From Isochrysis galbana (Eukaryota; Haptophyta; Isochrysidales; Isochrysidaceae): a stretch of 64,000 nucleotides of DNA. Positions 37,860 to 47,380 of the stretch are shown in pieces. Every line of letters starts with the position of its first letter. Position 1 is the first letter of the stretch. The translations under genes were made by a program, and so were the position numbers. A model generated the notes under the pieces. It ran no database searches. It saw only the letters and a list, made by a program, of their open reading frames with translations, and was not told the origin of the DNA. The stretch is taken from assembly GCA_018136815.1 (NCBI GenBank), contig CM030934.1:4037087-4101086 (forward strand), in the 5' to 3' direction.

Positions 37860-38470
37860 ATAGGGCCGAGGGGAAGGGCTGAGAACCGCCCTATATACTC
37901 TGGGTTTTTTTTCTCTTCTTTTTCACTCTTCTTCTTCTTTCTTCCTCTGTTCTGTTTACTGTTTTTACTAAATTTCTTTTACTGTTATTTCTTTTTGCCT
38001 CTGAGACATCGCGAATGCGACAAGTGTGTGTGTCTCTGTCTGGTCTCTCTTTTCTCTCCGTATATGTACTGCGTGGCTTTAGCTTTCAATTATTCTCTTT
38101 TATTTACAATCTTTACCCTTGTTTCATAGCATAATCCAGCATATTGTGTGCTATACCGTATCTAAATAGGCTCAGTGCATTAATATCGACATTAGCGCAT
38201 ACGTACGTATGTGTACGTACGTATGTGTGTGTAGTTTTAGTTGTCTAATATGCGCGCAAAGCGCGCTGAGAAATTTCGAGCAAAATTCGAGCGAAATTTG
38301 GGCCGAGCCGTCCAGAAAGTTGTAGCAATACTAGCGAAATTTAGCAACGAAATTTGGGTGGGGCGGGCGCGAAACTCTGGCCGGGCCCAACCTTTGGCTC
38401 TCACCGACGCTTGCCGCTCCTCCAGCCGCCAGAGGGAGGGAGAGGGCGGGAGGGAGGGGGGGGAGGGGGG
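37860..38470. other. T-rich then (TACG)n-containing intergenic region
   Basis: T/C-rich DNA (37900-37995), then ATCGCGAATGCGACA (about 38009) that recurs in inverse form at 54230 and 58979. ACGTACGTATGTGTACGTACGTATGTG follows near 38202-38228. No gene is seen. Confidence 0.5.
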
Positions 38471-38495
38471 GAGAGAGGGGGGGGGGGGGGGGGGG

Positions 38496-38582
<87 letters not shown>
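38471..38582. repeat. (GA)n microsatellite with G-run
   Basis: A poly-G run (about 38480-38498) is followed by more than 40 GA dinucleotides up to 38582. Confidence 0.95.
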
Positions 38583-38585
<3 letters not shown>

Positions 38586-38800
38586 CCCCCGTTTGCTCTC
38601 GGGGGATTTTTTCTCCCCCCGATAGCTACTGGGGGATCCGCTTACGGCACCTTCCATGAGCAATCTCCCAACAGCTCTCGGGGGATTTTCTCGGTCCCCC
38701 GATAGCTCTCGGTGGGGCTGTTGGCGATCGGGAGAAAATTTCCCCCCGATAGCTCCTGGGGGCCCCCGAGAGCTCCTGGGGGGCGTTGGCTCCTGGGGGC
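38583..38800. repeat. Cluster of about 20-bp palindromic units around CCCCCGATAGCTCTCGGGGG
   Basis: About six imperfect palindromes share arms CCCCCGA / TCGGGGG or CCCCCAG / CTGGGGG around an AGCT core (GATAGCTACT, GATAGCTCTC, GATAGCTCCT, GAGAGCTCCT). They are separated by TTTTCTC-type spacers. They end just before the small basic gene. Confidence 0.75.
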
Positions 38801-38986
38801 CTGGGGGGTAACACATGGATTCTAGACCCAGTCGCAATCTATAACAAATCGAGAGCAAGAGGGGCTGTTCCGACTGGTGGCCTGCGTAGAGTTCGAGGGG
38901 CCGCACGGCCGACTCGCGGCTCCAGAGCTCTCGGCGGCGCGCCGCAGCGGTGCAGGAAAGCTGAAGAGGGCGCGGGGACCAGCGAG

Positions 38987-39532
38987 ATGTCGAGCAGCAC
39001 TGGCTCTGGGGGCAGCAGCAGCGAGAGCGAGAGCAGCAGCAGCGAGAGCAGCAGCGGTAGCCGGAGGCGGCGTGAGCGGCGGCGCGAGCGGCGGCTCGAG
39101 AGGAAGGGCAAGAAGGAGAAGAAGGAGAAGAAGCGTAAGAGGGAGAAGAGGGAGAAGAAAAGCAAGAAAAGTAAGAGGGAGAAGAAGCACAAGAAGGATC
39201 GGCGTGACAAGGAGCACGTTCAGCGCAGCATCATCACAGGGAAACGAATCCACCGAAAAGACGGCGACATCGCGGACGCGGAGGGCGAGGCTCGTCGCGC
39301 AGCTCTGCTTGCCCACATGAATGAGGGAGAGGGTGTTGTGTGGGAGGGCCCGGCGGCCGCTACTGCCTCGGGGCGACGAGCTCCCGGCCGTAGCTCGCTC
39401 GCCGATCAGGCGTGTGCCGATCCAGCGTTGATGAGGCTCCTCATGGAGCAGGGGCACGAGGCGCAGGCCAGCAAGCGGCAGAGACTAGCCTCGATGGTTC
39501 GAGCCGAAAGCGATGGATACGGCGATGGTTGA
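38987..39532 (+). CDS. Small Ser/Arg/Lys-rich protein, probably nuclear
   Basis: A 181-residue frame from ATG 38987 to TGA 39532. The N-terminus is a Ser/Glu stretch (SSSESESSSSESSSG). An extremely basic coiled segment follows (RRRRERRRERRLERKGKK and KKEKKRKREKREKKSKKSK), which gives several nuclear-localisation-type signals. The C-terminal half is more ordered (ITGKRIHRKDGD, EARRAALLAHMNEGE, DPALMRLLMEQGHEAQ). The charge pattern resembles accessory splicing or ribosome-biogenesis proteins, but I cannot name a family. A stretch of frame is open upstream but without an ATG. The (GA)n and palindrome clusters lie in its 5' flank. Confidence 0.6.
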   Translation: MSSSTGSGGSSSESESSSSESSSGSRRRRERRRERRLERKGKKEKKEKKRKREKREKKSKKSKREKKHKKDRRDKEHVQRSIITGKRIHRKDGDIADAEGEARRAALLAHMNEGEGVVWEGPAAATASGRRAPGRSSLADQACADPALMRLLMEQGHEAQASKRQRLASMVRAESDGYGDG

Positions 39533-40190
39533 CGTTTACGCATCGCTCTGCTTCGGGAGGGCTTCGGGAGGGCTTCGGGAGGGCTTCCGGATGGCTGGCG
39601 ACCGCGCAGAGGCCAGCGAGTGACGGGCAGAGGCTCAGCTCCAAGGGAAGGCGGGGCAAGAGCAACGGGCACGGAGGAGCGTATACAAATACGCGGTGAC
39701 GCGTACACAAACAAAGAGCACAGGGCTCGACGGCGACGACTGGGGTGGACGCGCTCTGGATTCAGCTGCTGCACCCGCCTGCTGCGGCATGACAGCTTCT
39801 TGCGAAGAAGAAATGTCCCACGTGCGATTGCGGCAATACTTCAAGCTTCTTGCCAATTTACCTACTGTGTTGTTGCACTAGCGAGGATCCTTGTAAAAAA
39901 CTCATCGCTTTGTGAAGCAACTGCCTCCCGAAGTACATGTTAGACAGCGGGCCACAATGGACAATGGACACCGGAGTGTGCCCTTGCCCTAAAAAAGACT
40001 TCTTTATATTATGCTTCTCGCCTCGCACGCGGCACGGGACCAAACTCCTGTAGCCGCTCTTATCCCCTGTCCTTCCCCCCTCAACCTGCCTTGCGGCCAC
40101 TCCCCTCGTCCCTCGTACTCTATACTCTACATCGGGGGGGGGACAACTTCCTAATCGTGATAAATCAGCAGGCAGCAGCAGCAGCCAACC
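39533..40190. other. 3' flank of the basic-protein gene
   Basis: Three tandem copies of GGGAGGGCTTC at 39555-39592, otherwise no feature. Confidence 0.5.
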
Positions 40191-40198
40191 TACTTTTT

Positions 40199-40515
40199 AT
40201 AAGTGGGGGTCAATGGGGACCTCGCGCCCCCCCTCACTCAATCGCGTACACCCCCCGGGGTGGGCCCGTACAATCAAAAAATAATCTTAAAAAACTGGCC
40301 CCGTTACTTGCACGGCGCGAGGCAGATTGCTGGTGCTACCCCTAACTACCTCCCTTTCCTACCTCCTACCTCCTACCACTACCCCTTTCCAACCTACTTT
40401 TATAAGTGGGGGTCAATGGGGGCCTCGCGCCCTCCTCTCTCCATCGCGGACACCCCCCGGGGTGGGCCCGTACAATCAACCTCAGCCCCTGCCCTCTAGC
40501 AGGGGCTGGGCAATC
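40199..40515 (-). repeat. Dispersed hairpin-rich repeat, two partial inverted copies (4 and 5)
   Basis: 40199-40270 and 40396-40515 both start ACTTTTATAAGTGGGGGTCAATGGGG (split: ACTT.TTATAAGTGGGGG, then TCAATGGGG) and continue CGCGCCC...CGGGGTGGGCCCGTACAATCAA. The second includes the hairpin CAGCCCCTGCC...AGCAGGGGCTG. They are the right-hand end of the family in reverse orientation, in direct tandem about 200 bp apart. Confidence 0.7.
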
Positions 40516-40675
40516 ATCATCCTGGCATCGAGGGTTACATGAAAGTTACGCGGGAAGCGATGCCCCAAGGCGGATGTGTCCGTGTAAATAAACGTAGAAG
40601 TGCCAAATCGGGCGTTTGCCCGATTCGACCTTCACTATTTCTTCTAAAGCGGTTTTGGCGCGCTGTTGGTTGCCC

Positions 40676-41625
40676 CTAAGGACTAAGGACATGAAAGCCG
40701 TCACGCTCTAAGGCGCTAGCCAAGTGGCGCGTCTTGGTTTTGTATGCTTTGACTGGGTCAAAGATGCGAAAGACAATGTACGTGGTGACCTCCTTGAGGG
40801 AGGACCGGATTGCGCTCGACTTGCGTGGGGCCGAGTCGGCTAGCGCACCGTAGGTGACCGTGAATTCGTGCTGTGGGACTCCCGAGAGAACCGCTTGTAG
40901 TTTGTCGCCGTATGTCCATCCCATCTGGGGTGGCATCCAAGCCCTCTAGCTCGGAGAGAAGGAATTTCATGAAGGTACAGTTTGTGGGTGGGCATGCGCT
41001 GGCCCGACCGCCGATCAGCGAAAGAAGTGAGCTCACTGCCGTCGAGAGGTTTCAAAACGCACGTAGCTGGCTGGCTTTGAACAGAGGGCGGGGGGGTTCG
41101 TGCCGTTTGGGTTGGTTGTGGTGTGAAGGGGGAGTGGGAGAGGGAGTCTTGTGTTGAGAGAGGGCCCAAGGCAGGGCACTGAGTGATTGGTACTAGTGGC
41201 CCACAAGAGTGGGGTGAAGACGAGAATTGTGTCAACAAGTTGGAAAACAGAGGCATGGGGTGCTCTCCGTATGGGGTTGATGGTTGTGAAGTGCCCTCCC
41301 ATGTTGGGTGCACTGATGGTAGAGGTTTCCACCATGGGGAGGGCAGCTGAGCTGCCCTCCCACATGAGGTGCTCTTGGGGTGGGAGGGTTTCCCACTGTT
41401 GGAGGGGGTCTCCAAGACCCCCTGCATGATGCGCAGAGCCATGGTGGCAACCTGTTCGGTGCCAGTGCTCGCCACCCCGCGCGCTTGCGCGGGTGTGGTT
41501 TGGATGGGTTGGATGGGCTCTGAGAGGGCTTTCTGACGAGCCGCCTCGGGCGGCGTGGGGCGTCCCAGGTGGGGCGCGGTGGCGAGGGTCGCCTGGGGCT
41601 CGGGAGCGGTCGCGGCACGCTCCAT
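40676..41625 (-). pseudogene. Decayed unidentified ORF inside repeat-rich DNA
   Basis: An open frame from ATG 41625 starts MERAATAPEPQATLATAPHL. It is Pro/Thr/Ser-rich, and its homology-like, non-repetitive part (KFLLSELEGLD, TYGDKLQAVLSGVPQHEF, YIVFRIFDPVKAYKTKT) is spread over three frames down to 40676. This suggests a broken gene with at least two frame changes. It is flanked on both sides by reversed copies of the dispersed repeat. I do not recognise the family; an ORF1-type protein of a LINE is one possibility. Confidence 0.35.
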
Positions 41626-41699
41626 AGTTCAAACTATAACAATAGTTCTTGTAGAATTGTATTAGTATTAGGTGTAGAACATGGGAACCTATTGTTAAT

Positions 41700-42110
41700 T
41701 AAAATAGGGGGCAATGGGGGCGCTCTGCGCCCCCCTACACCGGGCACTAACTTCCCTCCGGGGGGGCCCGTCAGTCACTCTCACGCCCTGCCTCTTGGCA
41801 TGGGCTGAGCACTCAACACTCTGACCCAGACCCCCAGTGGGCGCGGGTCGAGACTCGCACTCCTAGGCCCACTCGGGCCAGCACTCGTACTCACTCTTCC
41901 CCCCCTCTCCTGGTCACCAGGCAGACAGAGGCCTGCAGGGGGCACACAGGACCGGCGAGGCACGCGAGGGAGAGGCAAGAGGGGCCAGGGGTTGAGCCCC
42001 AGCCTCTACTGCCCCCTGAGCTGCCTGGCTGGCCCTCTGCCCTCTGGGAGCCCCCTCAGGACCCCTGAGAGCAGGTCGTGGCGCGCGCCATGGGCACGCG
42101 CCGCGGGAGA
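41700..42110 (-). repeat. Dispersed hairpin-rich repeat, copy 6 (inverted)
   Basis: Reverse complement of the 48790-49222 type: GGGGGCAATGGGGGCGC at the left, TCACCAGGCA, CTACTGCCCCCTGAGCTG and GCGCGCGCCATGG at the right. A perfect 9-bp hairpin CCCGTTTAC-CTTA-GTAAACGGG follows just outside at about 42186-42207. Confidence 0.7.
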
Positions 42111-42748
42111 GGGCGAAGAGAGAGTGGAAGAAGGGAGAGCGGAAATCGTCAGTCCCCGGACCGGGGATTCACCGATAACCGCGACCCGTTTACCTTAGTA
42201 AACGGGCGGAGTGAGAGGCTGGCGACAGGCGGAAGAACGGAGGGAGCGGCGCAAGTTCGGCCAGGGATGCCCTCTCAACGTATAGTTCCCCGGGCGCCGT
42301 CGCTTATTCTGCGGAGAAATGCTCGGGCAGGCTCGCCTGCCCCAAGGGCCTCTCACTCTCAACGGGACGACTGCAAAAGCTCGCTCCCCCCCCCCCGGTG
42401 CTTTTTCCTGGTAAATCTTCAATGTACAGGTTACATTGGCGAGACTAACTGGGTTTCCACCCGTATGAGCTTGTGGGGAGTTCGTACGGGAGCCGGGGGC
42501 TTGCGAGGGGGGAGGTATAATCAGGTGCTTACTTAGTTTTGTTTGTGCCTTGGGACTTGGTGCGGTCATGTGTGTCATGGCTTGGCGTGTTAGTGCAAGT
42601 CTAGTGAGAGTAGAGGTACTAACGCTCAAGAATGTGTTTTTGTTTTTTAGGTGTAGAACATGGCAAGGGGGGGGGTAAAAAAAAAAGGGAACCTCAAGTT
42701 GCACCCTCTTATCATACTCAGGTCCTCAACCAGTGTCATGTGACGGTA
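42111..42748. other. Intergenic between repeat copy and SF3B2 5' region
   Basis: No gene is supported. The 16-mer TAGGTGTAGAACATGG occurs at about 41671 and again at about 42650, flanking this stretch. Confidence 0.45.
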
Positions 42749-42952
42749 TGGCGGAGCATCCGGGACGGGCGCCGCGCCCAGTGCCGCCTCAGGCTCCTCG
42801 CGTTGCCATTCCTCATTCCTCCAGTCGGAAGCGGGCGCGGCGAGACAAGATCGTCGATTTGGTGGAGGAGGAGGGGGAGGAGGGAGGAGGAGGAGGAGGG
42901 AGGAGGAGGAGGAAGTGGAAGTGGAGGACTCGTTCGTAGGGACGGTAAACGA
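42749..42952 (+). CDS. Possible first coding exon of SF3B2
   Basis: ATG 42749 opens a short frame (MAEHPGRAPRPVPPQAPR, then SSSRKRARRDKIVDLVEEEG) that runs into (GGA)n repeats. It could end at a GT near 42945-42955 and splice to the acceptor at 43590-43591. The frame past the GGA repeats is uncertain. SF3B2 orthologs carry extra N-terminal sequence, so this is plausible but unproven. Confidence 0.3.
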
Positions 42953-43019
42953 AGTGAGGAAGAGTCTACAAAACAATGTCTCCCTCCCTCCCGCGCCGTG
43001 CAAGCGACGGGAGCGCGCG

Positions 43020-43590
43020 CGGCACCCATCTCTCTCCTCTCTCTCCTCTCTCCTCTCTCCTCTCTCCTCTCTCCTCTCTCCTACTCTCCCCTCTCTCTCT
43101 TTCTCCCCTCTCCTCTTCCTCACTCTTCTCCCTCTCTCTCTTCTCTCTCTCTCTCTCGTCTCGTACTTTCTCTCTTCTCACTCTCCCTCTCTCTCTCTCT
43201 CTCCTCTCCTCTTTATGTCTTCTCTTCTCTTCTCTCTCTCTCTCTCTCTCTGTCTTCCTCTCTTCCCCCCCCCCCCGTCCCCCCTTCCCTCTCTCTTCCT
43301 CTCTCTGCGCCCCGCGCTCTGTGCTCTGCGCTTTGCCTCTCTCGCACCACCCTCTCTCCCTTCCTCCCTCCCCTTGTCTCTCTCCTCCTCTCCCTGCCAC
43401 ACTCCCCCCCCCCCCCCCCCACTCCCAGCCCCTCCTCCTCTCTGCGCACTCTCTCGGCCCTGCCTCTCTCCCTCTCCCCCCCCCCCCCCCTCTCTGCCCC
43501 TCCCCCCTCCCCCCCTCTCCCCCCCCTCTCTCTCTCTGCCTCTCCCTCCCCACTCTCTCTCTGCCTCCTTCCCCCTCCCTCTCTGCTGCA
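43020..43590 (+). repeat. 570-base polypyrimidine tract ending in a splice acceptor
   Basis: Almost pure C/T on the coding strand, ending CTCTGCTGCAG|C at 43590-43591, six bases before the SF3B2 ATG. It could be intron sequence with an extreme polypyrimidine tract or a 5' leader. Confidence 0.7.
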
Positions 43591-43596
43591 GCGGCG

Positions 43597-45420
43597 ATGA
43601 CAGCGGCGGCCGCGGTGCCAGCAGCAGAGGCCCCACGCCTGACCAAGGGCGCTCTGAGTGCAACGGACGAGTCAGATTCTGAGGCGACCGTCGGTGGGCT
43701 CTCCGGCACAGATACGGAGACCGAATCGATTGCCTCCTCGCGCTCTGCCGAGCGCAACCGGAGGAAGAAAGAGCGTAAGAAGGCGTCAAAGAAGGCCCTA
43801 GCGCTGCAGCGCGCGGCGATCCTTGCACCGGCCGAGGAGGAGCCGCAGTCGATCCAAGTCGAGTACGTCTCTCAACAGCCCGTTGAGGACCTGCTGGGCA
43901 CCGCCGAGCTCAAGGAGTTTGTGCAGGCCTTTTCGCGCTTCTCGACGCCAGAGGAGCTGACGGGTTACCGTAAGGCGGGTGAGAAGGACGAGGTCGCAAA
44001 GAAGAAGGATGAAGCCAAGCAGAAGGCCGGTGACGCCGACGCCGAGGATGATGAAGGTGAGGGTGGTCTCTCAAGGAAGCAGAAGAAGAAGATGAAGCGG
44101 TTGACCATCGCTGAGCTCAAGCAGCTCGTGTCTAAGCCAGAGGTAGTCGAGGCGTGGGACGTCACAGCATCTGACCCGAGGCTGCTCGTGCTGCTGAAGT
44201 CGACGCGTAACACCATCCCTGTACCACGCCACTGGGCTCAGAAGCGCAAATTCCTGCAAGGCAAGCGCGGAGTCGAGAAGCCACCTTTTCAGCTTCCTGA
44301 GTTCATCGCTGCCACCGGCATTGAGAAGATCCGCGCCTCGGTGATGGAGAAGGAGAATGCGAAGAGGCTGAAGGGCAAGATGAAGGAGCGCGTGCAGCCA
44401 AAGATGGGCAAGATTGATATCGACTATCAGGTATTGCATGACGCCTTTTTCAAGTTTCAGACAAAGCCACGCATGACGCGTTTCGGTGACGTTTACTATG
44501 AGGGCAAGGAGCATGAAGTACTGCTCCGTGAGAAGCGGCCTGGGCAAGTCTCGGAGGAGTTGCAAAAGGCGTTGGGGATGGAGTCCGGGGGGCCGCCACC
44601 ATGGCTCGTCAACATGCAGCGGTATGGTCCGCCGCCGTCGTATCCGAACCTAAAGATACCAGGCCTGAACGCACCCATCCCGGAGGGCGCAACCTACGGC
44701 TACCACCCAGGCGGCTGGGGCAAGCCTCCCGTAGATGAATTCGGCCGGCCGCTCTATGGCGACGTCTTTGGAACTTCAGGTGGCGAGCCAGAAGAGCAGT
44801 TCGCGAGCTCGCTCTCGCGAGAAGACTGGGGCAAGCTGGATGACGAGGAAGAGTCGGAGGACGAGGAGTTGGACCAAGACGAGGAAGAGGGAGACGATCA
44901 GTCTGAGCTGTCTCCCGAGGAGATGGCCGCCGGGATCTCATCCATTGCCTCACAATCATCGCTGCCATCGGGCATGGAGACACCTGACTCCGTGCATTTG
45001 CGCAAGTCGCTCGCCGCCGGACAAGCGACTCCGGATGGCATGGATACGCCCGATTCGGTCGCGCCACGCCAGCTGTATCAGGTGCTGCCCCAACGCGACG
45101 CGCGTGTGGGAGGGGCGGCGTTCGGCTCGTCGCACACATACGATCTGAGCAGCGCAAACGGAGGCGGCGCGGCCGCATCCAGTGCAGCCACTGCCGGTGG
45201 GGCCGGCGGGAGCAACTTGAGGGGGATGGCGAACGAGGGTGTGGCACTGGCGCTGGATCCATCGGAGCTCGAACGGCTCGACGAGGCTACGCTCAAGGCA
45301 CGGTACGAAGAGCAGAGGCGTGCGGAATTGGCAGCAAGCGCGCCAGAAGACGTGTCGGACATCATCGAGGAGCAGGAGCGCAAGCGGAGGCGGAGACAGG
45401 AGGCAACTGGCAGGCGATAA
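43597..45420 (+). CDS. SF3B2: Splicing factor 3B subunit 2 (SF3b145/Cus1)
   Basis: 607 residues from ATG 43597 to TAA 45420. After an acidic/basic N-terminus, IQVEYVSQQPVED matches the conserved 'EIEYV.E.P' entry. DUF382 follows from about residue 169 (LTIAELKQLVSKPEVVE, NTIPVPRHWAQKRKFLQGKR, KPPFQLPEF, KMGKIDIDYQVLHDAFFKFQ). The PSP domain lies at about 317-375 (PPPWLVNMQRYGPPPSYPNL, IPGLNAPIPEG, GGWGKPPVDEFGRPLYGDVF). The tail keeps the GMETPDSV-type motifs and LYQVLPQRDARVGGAAFGSS. SF3B2 is the U2 snRNP SF3b subunit that contacts pre-mRNA near the branch site and pairs with SF3B4. The length is shorter than the animal protein because the N-terminal SAP/Pro-rich part is missing or lies on an upstream exon. 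No introns interrupt this exon. Confidence 0.95.
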   Translation: MTAAAAVPAAEAPRLTKGALSATDESDSEATVGGLSGTDTETESIASSRSAERNRRKKERKKASKKALALQRAAILAPAEEEPQSIQVEYVSQQPVEDLLGTAELKEFVQAFSRFSTPEELTGYRKAGEKDEVAKKKDEAKQKAGDADAEDDEGEGGLSRKQKKKMKRLTIAELKQLVSKPEVVEAWDVTASDPRLLVLLKSTRNTIPVPRHWAQKRKFLQGKRGVEKPPFQLPEFIAATGIEKIRASVMEKENAKRLKGKMKERVQPKMGKIDIDYQVLHDAFFKFQTKPRMTRFGDVYYEGKEHEVLLREKRPGQVSEELQKALGMESGGPPPWLVNMQRYGPPPSYPNLKIPGLNAPIPEGATYGYHPGGWGKPPVDEFGRPLYGDVFGTSGGEPEEQFASSLSREDWGKLDDEEESEDEELDQDEEEGDDQSELSPEEMAAGISSIASQSSLPSGMETPDSVHLRKSLAAGQATPDGMDTPDSVAPRQLYQVLPQRDARVGGAAFGSSHTYDLSSANGGGAAASSAATAGGAGGSNLRGMANEGVALALDPSELERLDEATLKARYEEQRRAELAASAPEDVSDIIEEQERKRRRRQEATGRR

Positions 45421-46080
45421 GTGCTGGCGGCTGGCTTCCACGTGTGTGCACGTGCGCCACTTTGAGCGCTTTGTCTCCGTAAGATCGAGCCCGATTTGCG
45501 ACGTCGGTCGTTCCGCGCGACTTGGGGCTGGGGCGACGGCAGGACTGACATGACCTGTGTTGGAAGCGATGTGGGTGTTGCCGCCAGATGGGCGTCTCGC
45601 TTGCGCATAGAACTATGGCAGCGCCGTCAGAGAGTCATCGTCCGACCGCCTCTTTGATGGTCTTGATTTTCGTTCAAGGTCGCCTTCGTGGCCTTTACTC
45701 TCCATTCAAGGCACAATGACGGTAGCCTCACCAAAACCATCCGAAAAAAATAGACTCGCCTCACTTCTTGACTTGCTTCTTGCGGGCGAACCGCATACCC
45801 GCGTACGCATGCTGACACTCTTGGTTGTCGTTGGCGTGTGCTTGGGTGGAGCATGAAAGGTTGGCACAGCCACTATGCACCGTGCGCCCTAGCACGTTTT
45901 CGTTGCCCATTCTTGCTAGCTCGCCTCCGTCTCCTTCCCTACCTCCCCTCTTCCCCTTGCCTCACGGGATTGATTTTCGTCTTCCACAACCCATACCTAC
46001 ATGTGTCTTTTTTTGTTGTTCGCCCAAACCTAGTGTCAGAATAGAGGTCGATGGGGAGGCGCCTCGTTCCCTCCGCATCG
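45421..46080. other. SF3B2 3' flank, no gene
   Basis: No supported coding frame or RNA gene on either strand. Confidence 0.5.
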
Positions 46081-46084
46081 GGCA

Positions 46085-46240
46085 CAACCTACTTATAGTA
46101 GGGGTCTCCTGGGAAGGCGCCTCGTGCCCTCCCCTTCAGGCACTAACATCCCTAGCCTCCGGTTGGGACTGTCAGCTCACGTCTCACATCTTCATGCCCT
46201 GGCTTTTGGCATGCAGCTGGAGCATGGCAAACCCGCCCCC
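46085..46240 (-). repeat. Dispersed hairpin-rich repeat, copy 7 (partial, inverted)
   Basis: ACAACCTACTTATAGTAGGGGTCTC at the left (in two parts: ACAACCTACTTATAG / TAGGGGTCTC), then CGCCTCGTGCCCTCC, GGCACTAACATCCC and ATGCCCTGGCTTTTGGCATG. These correspond to blocks of copy 6 in the same orientation. Diverged. Confidence 0.55.
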
Positions 46241-46399
46241 GCCGACCGGCGAACTGCCCGCAGTCAAGCGAACAGGAAGTGCGACCAAGGGGGGGGAAAG
46301 CGCTCTCGCGGATCAGCCGACGAAGATACGGAAAGTAATCTCATCATTTACGATAATTGTTTCTAGCATAAGTAAGGCGTAAGGCGCGGCCTCCCGTTC

Positions 46400-47380
46400 T
46401 CACAAGTGGCCCGCAGCGGGGAGATTTCCCCTTTTATGATCGCAAAGTAGTTTTATGATTTTCCAACTAAGTTTATACTTCGTCGCGATGGAGCGCGCCG
46501 GCGCGACTCCCCTCTTCTCCGGACCTCCCGCCGAGGACACGTGGGCAAATGGGACTTCCTTGTATGTCAGGACTGGTGGTGTGCGATATCCACCAGGAAC
46601 ATAATACTTCACAATGTATGCTGAGCATGTCACTTTGTGTACAGTGACCTCTCTGATCATGAAGCGCTTGGCCTTGGCAGCCAATGAGGTTGGCTCCTGC
46701 CCAGGTTTGCACTTGTAGAGAAGCACATCTCCTGGGACATACCTCTTCAGCTTGCCCCCTTCTGACTTAAATTTGGAGAGAAGCTTTGCTGAAGCATGGA
46801 AAAGTGTCCATTGTTTAACCGCATTCAACAAAGTAGTCCTGCACCCCATGAAGAAAGAGTACAAAGGAGGGGAGGATGGGCTGCTGCAACCTGAGGTAGA
46901 GCAGTGAGACACATAGCGGCCATCCCAAGAGATGCGCACACCATGCTCCAGCTTGATTGCAACTCCATGTGTAGTGAAGAGCAAATACCAATCCTCTGGA
47001 CCTGCTTCACCTGACTCAGTCCCCCATACAGCAATGCATGGGAATGCATCGTAGGTGTCCAAGTGCCTATAATTAGTGAGGTTGCACGAAGCTACAACAG
47101 TCCAATTGGTTATAGGAACATCTTCACCCAAGGAGTTCTGAATAGTGTGAAACACAGCACCATGATTCCTGAAAAGCACATCTGAAAAGCATGCAAAAGG
47201 ACAAGTCTTAGTGTGATAGTGTGGATAGAATGGGATTGGCAAGGGGGGTGAGTACGTGCATACATCTTTTTGAATGTGATTGTGCCACACAGACAGGTCG
47301 TGATGGAAGTGCTCTGATGACCACTCCCACCACCACAAGATGGGCTCATCTCTGCATCGGTGTGAGTGGAAAGCCCTCAT
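46400..47380 (-). CDS. Orphan ORF, possible 2-oxoglutarate/Fe(II)-dioxygenase-like protein
   Basis: A 326-codon frame, lower in GC than its surroundings. It has NWTVVASCNLTNYRHLDTYD with an HxD (RHLD), then WYLLFTTHGVAIKLEHGV and ISWDGRYVSHCSTSG, with a histidine 51 residues after the HxD. HxD...H at this spacing, with 'hydrophobic strand - G-V-x-I-x-L - x - W-D-G-R - x3 - H', is the layout of double-stranded-beta-helix dioxygenases including TET/JBP-like ones. I did not find a clear distal Arg. A basic C-terminal part follows (KLKRYVPGDVLLYKC, KAKRFMIREVTVHK, AYIVKYYVPGG), which could be a small beta-barrel such as an SH3-like fold. Homology-like sequence also extends upstream to about 47600 in another frame. 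It may be transposon-borne; the function is not established. Confidence 0.35.
   Translation of the reverse strand: MRAFHSHRCRDEPILWWWEWSSEHFHHDLSVWHNHIQKDVCTYSPPLPIPFYPHYHTKTCPFACFSDVLFRNHGAVFHTIQNSLGEDVPITNWTVVASCNLTNYRHLDTYDAFPCIAVWGTESGEAGPEDWYLLFTTHGVAIKLEHGVRISWDGRYVSHCSTSGCSSPSSPPLYSFFMGCRTTLLNAVKQWTLFHASAKLLSKFKSEGGKLKRYVPGDVLLYKCKPGQEPTSLAAKAKRFMIREVTVHKVTCSAYIVKYYVPGGYRTPPVLTYKEVPFAHVSSAGGPEKRGVAPARSIATKYKLSWKIIKLLCDHKRGNLPAAGHL

Noticed and set aside
42976-43590. Very long open frames through CT tracts (also at 8494-9465, 23049-23846, 38241-38905)
   Set aside because: They translate only to Leu/Ser/Pro/Arg repeats and arise from the absence of stops in simple repeats; SF3B2 is taken to start at ATG 43597.
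47110-47300. An intron inside the 46400-47380 ORF (GTATGC...TTTTCAG)
   Set aside because: Plausible splice signals exist, but removing the segment does not keep the downstream frame; the ORF is left uninterrupted.
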